Assembly (NCBI RefSeq): GCF_004210375.1
Contig: NW_027467782.1
Location: 20,253,276 to 20,317,275 of the forward strand
Source of the DNA: Tachypleus tridentatus
Lineage: Eukaryota > Arthropoda > Merostomata > Xiphosura > Limulidae
DNA length: 64,000 bases
Reading direction: 5' to 3'
Part shown: one piece after another, positions 55,501-64,000 of the stretch
How the letters are laid out: every line of letters starts with the position of its first letter
Position numbering within the stretch: the stretch's first letter is position 1
Position numbers and translations under genes: made by a program
The notes under the pieces: model-generated
What the model was told of the DNA's origin: nothing
Database searches by the model: none
The model's input: the letters and a program-made list of their open reading frames with translations, nothing else

Positions 55501-56833
55501 CCACGTCGATAGAACATCAGAATTAGTTATCATAAAATGGTTAATAAAGATAAATTATTGTTATTGAAGAGCTTAAAACCATTGATGTTAAATATAAGTA
55601 CAGTTTTCAAAGGTATTAAAGATATACCGCTGATGTATTTTCAAGGTAGCTGATGGGGGAATAATCTTCCAAAACTGATATTTATCAAATACAGTTGACG
55701 AACTAACCGATAGATTGGACTCGATATTTGTTTTTAGTATTTTAAACGATTTATCTACTGAGTAATTAAGAAAGATAAATTAATAGGGAAATACTAAATA
55801 TTTTAAAATCCTGTATGGATATAGGTTGACGTACCATAACGAGTAGAAGACAACTAATATACAATTTATAGATACATAACATAGAGTAGGAAACTGTCCA
55901 ATGACTTTGTATTTAGTTATTGAATATCCAGTACGTTATCTCAGTAAGCAAACCACTTGACCATTGTACAGGGTATCCAGGGTTCGATACCAACCTTACT
56001 AGTAAGTGATGTAGGGGTGAAGTTTGTAGAGCACCTGCATAACGTACGACAGATAATGTTACATAAAAATAAAATTATCACACCAAGAAGCTTTATTCCA
56101 ATTAGAGGACGAGACTTTATTTTAGTAACACACATACTAAAACATATACAATCTTAAATTCATTTGAAAAATGAAACTTTAATAAAATTCTGTAATTCTT
56201 CAGACAGAACAGTGTAAAAATAATACATATAGTGTCTTCTTCACAGAGAATAATAGAATAATCAAGTATGTGTTGATAAACCAGGAAGCTACGGAGGGAA
56301 AGAAAAGACGGCAATGCATTACTTCTAATTGTACTACAGTTGGTCAGCTACAGAAATGATACACGTAAAGCAATGTTTGTAATATTGTATTTTTATATTG
56401 CACTGATTTCTGATTTGAGTAGCAATAAAGATATGGTGAATAATGGGATATTTTTAATTTTATATTATTTGACTAAGTGAGAAATAAAAACCAATATAAA
56501 TAAAGAGAGCCAACGCAATCATAATAAACAAATTTTATCATGAACCACAGTAGTATTTCATAAAATGGATCACAACAAAACCGTATAGAATGTGACGACG
56601 AAAAACACCTTAAATTGTAAATATTCAGTCCAGTTCAAACAACACTTTAAACCCTTTATTGTTTATTTCCAAGGCTATACCTGTTTAAAAATATGTAAAA
56701 ATAAAAGCAGGTCAAAACGACCCATTTAAAAATGTTAAATATAAGGTAAAAGAAGAATTATCAGCCCATAACAGATAAATATATTTATATGTAACATATA
56801 GATACTAAAATGCTTTCGACATTATACACTCGG
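55501..56833. other. non-coding stretch with a tRNA-like box pair
   Basis: Near 55935-56000 TATCTCAGTAAGC (A-box-like) and AGGGTTCGATACC (B-box-like) are spaced as in a tRNA-derived head, but no SINE body or closed cloverleaf follows. Nothing else recognised. Confidence 0.35.
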
Positions 56834-56938
56834 TCACCTCTAGTGACACAGTGGTAGATCTACGAATTTATAACGCTAAAAACCGAGTTTCGATACCCGT
56901 GGTGCCCATGTAATTTTGTGTTTAATTCTAAACAAACG
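56834..56938 (+). mobile_element. SINE family B, older copy
   Basis: ACACAGTGGTAGATCTACG, TAACGCTAAAAACCGAG, TTTCGATACCCGTGGTGCCC and GTGTTTAATTCTAAACAAAC follow family B. Confidence 0.75.
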
Positions 56939-57388
56939 GTGTTTTTAAGTAGCCAACCCCTATATTATATATGAAGAGAAGTAGTAAATATATCAATACA
57001 CATAATATCAAATTTTGTTACACATATCGTAGAATAATTACTTTAAAATACACGAAGAAATATTTATAGTGACATTTTAGTCTTACATGTTTTATTTGAA
57101 ATACTGCTGTCGTACTTGTAAAATGTTATACTCACGTAGTGGAGGTTGTGTCTTGTATATAGTTTTACTTTACTATACATACATAATGTCGTTACACGGC
57201 AGCTATTAATGTTCACTATATTCTCAAACAAATCTCCATCTGCAGTTTAATATTTTATTTTTCAAACAAATGCGATCAAATAGTCAATAGTACAGTAAAT
57301 CATCACGAACCGTATCAACTAGGTATTAGTTATGTTTATTATCATTACAATGTATAAAGTTTGTTACATTACCCAGTAATCCTTTGCT
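56939..57388. other. non-coding stretch
   Basis: Nothing recognised. Confidence 0.45.
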
Positions 57389-57399
57389 CATAATCCGGT

Positions 57400-57530
57400 G
57401 GCCCCCCAGTGGCTCAGCGGTATGTCTGCGGACTTACACGCTAAAATCCGGGTTTCGATACCTGTGGTGGGCAGAGCACAGATAGCCCATTGTGTAGCTT
57501 TGTGCTTAATTCAAAACAACAAAACAACAA
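57400..57530 (+). mobile_element. SINE family B, complete, young
   Basis: About 131 bp: tRNA-like head GCCCCCCAGTGGCTCAGCGG with B box GGGTTTCGATACC, then CAGATAGCCCATTGTGTAGC, TTTGTGCTTAATTC and an (AACA)n end. It is flanked by the 11-bp duplication CATAATCCGGT (57389-57399 and 57531-57541). The tail is shared with family A, but there is no family A body. Confidence 0.92.
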
Positions 57531-57541
57531 CATAATCCGGT

Positions 57542-58034
57542 ATACAAAATAAGCCAAAAAATAAGATAAGTGAAAACTGAGAATTTAAAAATCTGCAAAT
57601 AGGCGCCATAAAAGAATTAGGAAAGAAAGTTCATTTTGAAAACACCAAATATAATTAAAGGTAAAAACGTGGAACCAAAATAAGGGTTTCTAGTTTCAGT
57701 AAATAATGTTTACAGTATCTCCAATCCGGTTTCCTTGTTTTGTTTACAATCCATATTTACATATTTTTAAATTCTTATTTTTATATTTATTTTGTCTTAA
57801 CAAGTACAACAAACAATATAGTTTATTTGTCACAAAAGACAGTCGTTTTTTACTGGAGAGTTCTGTTTGAAGTTCTTGTGAATGTGAAGTAAGATTGGCT
57901 GTATTCAGATACTCTTCAGTTTGTTACTATTGTGTTCCAGACAGTAAATATCACGTTGTTCAGCCACCTTGATAATGTAAAACTTGTCCATAGTGACTAT
58001 CACTTCCCATATGTTTATTTATTTGTGGATGTTC
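57542..58034. other. non-coding stretch
   Basis: Nothing recognised. Confidence 0.45.
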
Positions 58035-58152
58035 AGCCGATCCTAATTTTGAAGTTAATACACTACAAATGAGGCAGCGAGTTAACATCATCCTCCGTGA
58101 ACTCTTGACTACTCTTTACCATGGAATATAAAGATAAAAGTCACAATATAAT
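58035..58152 (-). mobile_element. SINE family A, very old fragment
   Basis: AGCCGATCCTAATTTTGAAG, GAGGCAGCGAGTTAACATCA and GTGAACTCTTGACTACTCTT keep the reverse order of the SINE A body with heavy divergence. Confidence 0.6.
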
Positions 58153-58428
58153 GTTTAGGGACAACAAGGGACTTGTGCAAAGCACTAAATAAATATAAAT
58201 TAAACTATACTTAAAAGTAGCTTTTGTCAGATAAATATTAATTTTAAAGATAAACATATGTATATATACACCTTTTGTAAATGTAACCAAGGAAACCGGA
58301 ACTAGATCGTTTTGTTCATCCTTTCACAAACCACTGAAAAACCCAACGGAAATGCAGTTTACTTCATGGGAAGAAGTCAAGAAATCAGAGGAAAGGCCTG
58401 TAAGAATGTTCTTTTGAAACGTGAACAT

Positions 58429-58699
58429 GCCCAGCATGGCCAAGTGGCAAGGGCGGTCGACTCGTAATCTGAGGGATGCGGGTTCGAGTCTCCGTCGAAC
58501 CAAACATGGTTGTCCTTTCAGCTGTGGGAGAGTTACAATGTGATGGTCATTCCCACTATTTCTTGGTAAAGGAGTAACCAATAGTCGGCGGTGGGTGGTG
58601 ATGATTACCTGCCTTCCTCTAGTTTTACACTGCTAAATTAGGGACAACTAGCGCAGATAGCCCTCGTATAGCTTTGCGCGAAATTCAAAACAAACAATA
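58429..58699 (+). mobile_element. SINE family A, older subfamily
   Basis: Full-length order of head (CAGCATGGCCAAGTGG, GGGTTCGAGTCTCCGTCG), body and tail with moderate divergence. No clear target duplication. Confidence 0.9.
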
Positions 58700-59607
58700 A
58701 CAATGAAATATATCGAAACAGGCATACCGCTGTACTGCTGGGGTCTCACTGACTGGTTAATACATCAGATACCTTTTAACGTATTAACTATATTGCTAGT
58801 GTTTGGCGAGAGGCCTCTTTAACGCCTGAGATGACATATGTAATGTGACTAACATATAATATATTCTCGTTTGTTTACAATTATGCATTCTTATAATTAC
58901 CATAACATGAAAAGTATCTAAATGTTAATATACTAATGGAAATAACCAGTCTCAAGATACAAGAAATTATATGAACTGATTTACCAGTTTTGTTAAACTG
59001 AAATAAGTTTTACAGAACTTAAAATTCATTAATTTAACTTGATATTTTATTTTTCATGTAAAATTTTGTTCTATTGTTACTGTGTCCACTACTATATAAA
59101 CATTGATGTCTAGAGATAAAGGTTGTCAAACAGCATGCTAACAAGTGTTTGTGTTTGTTTATTATATATTTGTATATCAGTTCCAAGAAAACACTATTTT
59201 AGTTTCACAAAAGTTAACATTTTACAAAACTATTATAAATGTCTACCATTTTTAAAACAAAATGTATAAACTATTAAACTTTCTATATAAAACCTTATAT
59301 TTTTATAAATATTTTAATTCCAGTAAACGTTTATTTTGTCGTGTTTCCAACTTTAAGGTAACAGAGTATCTGTTCCCATAAAGATGATACAAGTTGAAAT
59401 ATCCTGCAATAACATAAAATTAATTACTAAACCAATCACGGTTCTTAACTGTCTGTGATTTTTATGATTAGTCAGTAAGAATAACGTTATACAAACAATG
59501 TATTTTATTGACTGATTCACTGTGATAGTTACCTGCCCCTAATATTGTTGTATATGTATTTTTTACCATTCAACACAATGGAAACCAAACAATACATGAA
59601 GTAAATT
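58700..59607. other. AT-rich non-coding stretch
   Basis: Nothing recognised. Confidence 0.45.
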
Positions 59608-59800
59608 ATATATGCAAAAACAGCTGGTTTGTGTTGAGAAAATATTTATGTATAGGAGCGAACAACTTTTCGACCTTCTTCGGTCATCGTCAGATTGACA
59701 AAGAAAGAAAGAGGTAACTGACCAAGAGCTGACCATATGTTCGAAGAGGGGTTGTGTAACTGAGAACAAGGAATATATAGGGCGTGCTTGATGTTTGATT
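59608..59800 (-). mobile_element. Penelope-like element, 3'-terminal fragment with hammerhead-like motif
   Basis: TATATGCAAAAACAGCTGG, the TTTTCGACCTTCTTCGGTCA motif and AAGAGGTAACTGACCAAGAG, GGGGTTGTGTAACTGAGAA match the terminal part of the element at 41920 for about 190 bp, farther inward than the copy at 10590. The extreme 3' end is missing. Confidence 0.8.
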
Positions 59801-59968
59801 ATATTTATTAATAAACACAACTTGATATGGTGAGTGAAAACATTCACATTAATAAACAATTAACATGAGACTGACATGTATACACTTCCTTCTAGATGCC
59901 TTAGACATGTTAAAGAAAGACAGATGACACAAACTAACATTAAGTCTTTTTCCATAATATGATTCGTT

Positions 59969-60259
59969 TGTGTGTTGTTTTTTTTTGTTTGTTCTTGGAA
60001 TTTCGCACAAAGCTACTCGAGGGCTATCTGTGCTAGCCGTCCCTAATTTAGCAGTGTAAGACTAGAGGGAAGGCAGCTAGTCATCACCACCCACCGCCAA
60101 CTCTTGGGCTTCTCTTTACCAACGAATAGTGGGATTGATCGTCACATTATAACGCCCCCACGGCTGGGAGGGCGAGTATGTTTGGCGCGACTTGGGCGCG
60201 AACCCGCGACCCTCGGATTGCGAATCGCACGCCTTAACGCGCTAGGCCATGCCAGGCCC
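59969..60259 (-). mobile_element. SINE family A, full length, young
   Basis: Complete reverse copy flanked by the perfect 13-bp duplication AATATGATTCGTT (59956-59968 and 60260-60272). Confidence 0.95.
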
Positions 60260-60272
60260 AATATGATTCGTT

Positions 60273-61736
60273 AGAGACTGGTAAAAGACGCGAGAATCTA
60301 AGACGTACAGTTAACTCTGAGTTGGTCATCGCTGTTAACAAGATAAAGTGATTTGATAATTTTATAACAAATAGGAAGAACTGTAAACATGTTTATTTGG
60401 TTATAAACCGACAGATTTATATACCAGATTGTTTTATATACCAGTTGAGATGATTGTTTACCATATTTCTTTTCAGAAGTTCTAGATCTGGCTAATAAAT
60501 AATAATACGTTTCTAAACATTTGAACACAGTGATAAATTAATCGAAATACGTTACATTGTACTTGTTTCTCTGACTAATCAGTCTAATTGTATGATTTGA
60601 TTGAAATAAAGTGTAATATCTAATGTATTTACTAAGTCTCTGTTTGTCTTCCTTTATTTATCAATCAAATTTTAAGACATAAAATGCTCAGCTAAACGGA
60701 TTTCTTGTATTCGAACTCTACCATTCCTGTTTTGAAGGCGTTAAAAAGTGACGACCCACTTTAGTCTGTCGCTTCAAGAATTAGGGACGACTAAAGAAGA
60801 CATCTGTTGAAGAAACTCAGAAAACAAACCACCTGTTTATAACCCATGATGTATTCAGAGTAGAAAATTTGAAAGTTTCTGGTTATGCTTTGCTTTGTTT
60901 GATGGATTTAAAGCAAAACAAAAACAAATGTTCAAAAATGATTCATTGGTAAAAGAATTGTTTCGGAATCAATAAACATGTGTTTAATATTATTTTAACG
61001 TACCACTTCGAGATTAATAAAAGTATAACAGTAACCCCATCTATGTTTTATTATTTAAATTAGAGGTAATGTGACTGTTGTAAGACCACGATGAGAATCA
61101 GTGGAACTACGGTTGATTATATTATTTATGCCAGTATAATTGGTGTGAGACGATTTGGGTGTCAGAATGACAGTTGATGAACGATTATATTCGTCAGTGT
61201 GACTGATTTGACTATTTTATGGGTGAGAGTGGCTAGTGTGAGACCGTTATGAATGTCAACATTACTGAGACTGTTAAAGATGTCACTGTGACTGGCTTGA
61301 GTCTATATGTAGGTGTCAGAGTAACGTGTATGAGATCATTATAAAGGTTATGCACGTGACTTCATGCACCTGGTCGGCTTTGTTTATTCCGCTATATAGG
61401 ACCTAATAACAAAATAATAAAAAAAACAAAAACCCTATTTTCAGTTAAATACTTAGAAATGAATCGTGTAATAATACTAGTTGGTTGAAAAAATACAGGG
61501 TTGACCTTTGGTTATCTTTGTTGGTGTCTCCATGCAGAATAATGTGGCTGCTGCACGTGAGTAACACCATCATATTCCTGTTATGCACGTGCTACTTACA
61601 GTCAAGTCCTGACCCTCTAGTTGAACTACAACCCATACAAACGACTGTAGGACAGTGGTTGTGACTGACGTAGTTACAAACATATTTGTAACGTATTAAA
61701 ATGTTTTCTTTCGGAGAATGAAATTATCATGAATAT
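60273..61736. other. non-coding stretch
   Basis: A possible SINE A scrap at 60738-60800 (GGCGTTAAAAAGTGACGACC, AATTAGGGACGACTA). 61070-61340 repeats GTGACTG- and GTGAGAC-like phrases loosely. No gene seen. Confidence 0.4.
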
Positions 61737-61820
61737 TGGGCTATCTCCTGCGTCTACCGAGAGAATCGAACCACTGATTTTAGAGATGTACATCTGAATA
61801 TGCACCACTGTTTTATCGGA
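61737..61820 (-). mobile_element. SINE family C, decayed copy
   Basis: GGGCTATCTCCTGCGTCTAC, GAGAGAATCGAACCACTGAT and TTTAGAGATGTACATCTG follow the order of the copy at 8258. Confidence 0.5.
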
Positions 61821-62333
61821 GTACATCACGAATATTAATATTATAATCACAAATGCTTCAAAACAGACATTTTGTGATACAGACCCAACCAAGCCCAACT
61901 AAAACAATACTCTATCCCAACCATAAGTTATGATTACATATATAGGGTAGCATGTGAAATACACCCTTAATATATAAACTTTTGTTCATATGTGAACTTC
62001 TGGTAAGTTAATCACCGTGTTGGTCCTAATGTTTTTACTATTTTATTGTCAAACAGGATTAGTAGTTCACCAATATGAAGATAGAACTTTTGTAAGTTTT
62101 GAGTCATTTTAACAAATTAATTACACATATATCATCAACACATTATATTATCTCAGAAACTGTAAGTATATTTAGCAGCCTGAAGGTGGTGCTTGTTTTA
62201 CGCGAAATGTGAATATTTGGATCAAATCACACATTAAAAACTTTACTAGTATATGGTCTGTAAATTAAAATGTACATGTAGCGTATCGTTACAATACAAG
62301 CGTTGTGTAGATAAACAATTAGATCTAGATTCC
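61821..62333. other. non-coding stretch
   Basis: Nothing recognised. Confidence 0.45.
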
Positions 62334-62342
62334 AGGTCTAAC

Positions 62343-62615
62343 GTCCCGGTATAGCCAGGTGGTTAGGGTACTCGACCTGTAATCTGAAGAAAACGGCTCG
62401 AATCCCTGTCACAACAAGCATGCTCGCGTTTTCAGTCGAGGTGGCGTTATAAAATGAGTCAATCCCAGTACCAGTTGATAAAATAGTAGCCCAAGAGTTG
62501 GCGGTAGGTGATGATGACCAGCTGCCTTCCTCGTTTCTTAAACTACTTAATTAGGGACGGCTAGCTCAGATAGCCTTTGTGTAGCTTTGCGAGAAATTTC
62601 AAAAGCAAACAATTT
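62343..62615 (+). mobile_element. SINE family A, older subfamily, duplication still visible
   Basis: Head GTCCCGGTATAGCCAGGTGG, then GGCTCGAATCCC, body and tail with moderate divergence. Flanked by the 9-bp duplication AGGTCTAAC (62334-62342 and 62616-62624). Confidence 0.9.
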
Positions 62616-62624
62616 AGGTCTAAC

Positions 62625-63324
62625 ACAAAAAATGTGGTAAACGTTATCGAACAACCTGACAAACAAGCTGATTCTCTTTAGGTAAAGAAAGATATCATCC
62701 ATCACCACACATAAAATACTGCTAAGTAAGTACAGGTGATTATATAGAACACATCTGGGTCCAGTTTAAGAATTTTTTATACCAGTTCTTTACTTTCGAC
62801 TACCTCACCAAAATGAACGAGTCTGACACTGTACACCCAGCCTATTAGAAAACATCTAGGTATTCTGTGTCTGGAATGTCCATAACTGTGTCTCTGTGAA
62901 CGGCAGCTAAGTCTGTGGTTATTGTTGCAAGGTTGAAATAGGAGTTCGTCATAGACATTCCAAATTACTAACATTTTACCTTATGTAAATCATCAGTCAA
63001 AACTGTAAACACAAATTTTTCCTGTATGTAATAAACGTTACAGAAACTCGTCATATTTACACACAAAATGCCAGATAGTAAAACTAGCTCCGCTTTCAGT
63101 TACCTCTACAAGTGTCACTGTGACTTCTGAGACATCAACATGGGTGTCACTGTGACTGAAGCAAAGCTGTTATTGGTGGGAGTATCGTAAAAATGGTGTT
63201 ATTACAGTAGCTTATAGTAAACACCCACTTCAACGAAACTATATCGAAATCAAAGTTCAATATATCCCTTACAGAATAAAGTCTACCAGAAATATTGTGT
63301 TAATTGGTTTGGTGTAGCTTGAAC
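62625..63324. other. non-coding stretch
   Basis: Nothing recognised. GTGTCACTGTGACT occurs twice near 63113-63165. Confidence 0.4.
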
Positions 63325-63521
63325 TTTGTTCAAAGTCACATGAGAGTTATCTCCGCTAGCCGTTCCTAATTTAGCAGTGAAAGGCCGCCAACTCTTCACC
63401 TGGTCTTTTAGTCATGAAGACTGGGATTGACCGTCACTTGGCTGAAAGGACAAGCATGTTTGGTGGGACAGGGATTCGAACCCGTCACCCTCACATTGGG
63501 ACTACTCATCTGGTCATACAG
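63325..63521 (-). mobile_element. SINE family A, old, body shortened
   Basis: GCTAGCCGTTCCTAATTTAG, GCCGCCAACTCTTCACC, GGGATTGACCGTCACTTGGC and GGGATTCGAACCCGTC keep the reverse order. The segment between AGTGAAAG and GCCGCCAAC is missing compared with the family. Confidence 0.85.
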
Positions 63522-64000
63522 GACAAATATAGTGTTATTGAAGGTATACCAATAATATAGTGTTAGTGAAAGTTGTTGAAAATGTTGATGTGTGTTGCCT
63601 TGTTTCTTAATTCAAGTTTAAGGATTATCTCCATCTTGAAAAGTCCTTCATGTGAGCATATCTTCACAATCCATGTACATGATTATTTTTCATGATCATC
63701 ACATACATTCCCAAACGTGACAAAGTATTAGTGACATCCAACTACATACTAAATTACAAATAATGTTGTCACTGTACCACTGGAACCTTATATTCAAGAT
63801 GTTGATTTGGTTATTCAACATTATTTTAATATAACATTCTGAACCCTGTGCATCCTACTAAAAATATAAAATGTATTAAATCATCATACATGAACAATTT
63901 TAATATTTCAGTAAATATAGAAATGTTTTCTTGATCAGTTTCTGTTAAATAATAATGTAGTATTGAATGAATCAGGTAGGATCGAACATGTTTTGAAGAT
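63522..64000. other. non-coding end of window
   Basis: Nothing recognised. Confidence 0.45.

Noticed and set aside
55935-56000. tRNA gene from the A/B-box-like pair
   Set aside because: No acceptor or anticodon stem can be formed and no SINE body follows.
61070-61340. Loose GTGACTG/GTGAGAC repetition as a tandem repeat
   Set aside because: No constant period could be found; noted only as low-complexity tendency.

Overview
This window is eukaryotic nuclear DNA: AT-rich, dominated by retroelements and minisatellites, with spliced coding exons, an intron-bearing tRNA relic and degenerate (TTAGG)n telomere-type repeat. TTAGG is the usual arthropod telomere unit. The very abundant tRNA-headed SINE, with body and tail wording I associate with horseshoe crab (Limulus/Tachypleus) sequence, suggests a chelicerate, most likely a horseshoe crab. 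That assignment rests on memory of the repeat, not on a search.

Left part (1-12.5 kb): the 5' half of a hAT transposon running off the left edge, carrying a nested pogo-type MITE; several copies of the main SINE (called family A here); a 56-bp and a 132-bp minisatellite; a chimeric SINE with a foreign tail; and at 11.2-11.5 kb a cluster of three tRNA-related units that includes an intron-containing tRNA-Ile(UAU) relic with a changed anticodon.

Middle part (12.5-32.8 kb): nearly free of SINE A. It holds two decayed copies of one RNase H-bearing I/Jockey-like LINE, a decayed Tc1 element, interstitial telomeric repeat, a 340-bp palindrome, and a chain of plus-strand exon-like segments between 21.3 and 29.6 kb. 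These look like the 3' half of one host gene. I could not name its family, and some exon phases do not agree. Introns of this region carry 40-, 43-, 53- and 58-bp tandem arrays.

Right part (32.8-64 kb): a 2.4-kb degenerate 35-bp minisatellite abutting the second LINE; many SINEs, some nested; a Penelope-like element (RT plus GIY-YIG domains) lying about 75 bp downstream of a well-formed tRNA-Ala(UGC) gene; a 145-bp array of about 13 units; a 37-bp array of about 36 units; a mariner relic with a nested retro-insert; a broken LTR-retroelement fossil with gag and env-like pieces; and an 82-bp array.

The only genes I regard as plausibly functional are tRNA-Ala and, less surely, the unidentified exon chain. 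The observations most worth follow-up are the hammerhead-ribozyme-like motif that recurs in all fragments of the Penelope-like family, the tail shared by three SINE families with different heads, the SINE whose tail has been exchanged, and the anticodon-shifted tRNA-Ile relic.
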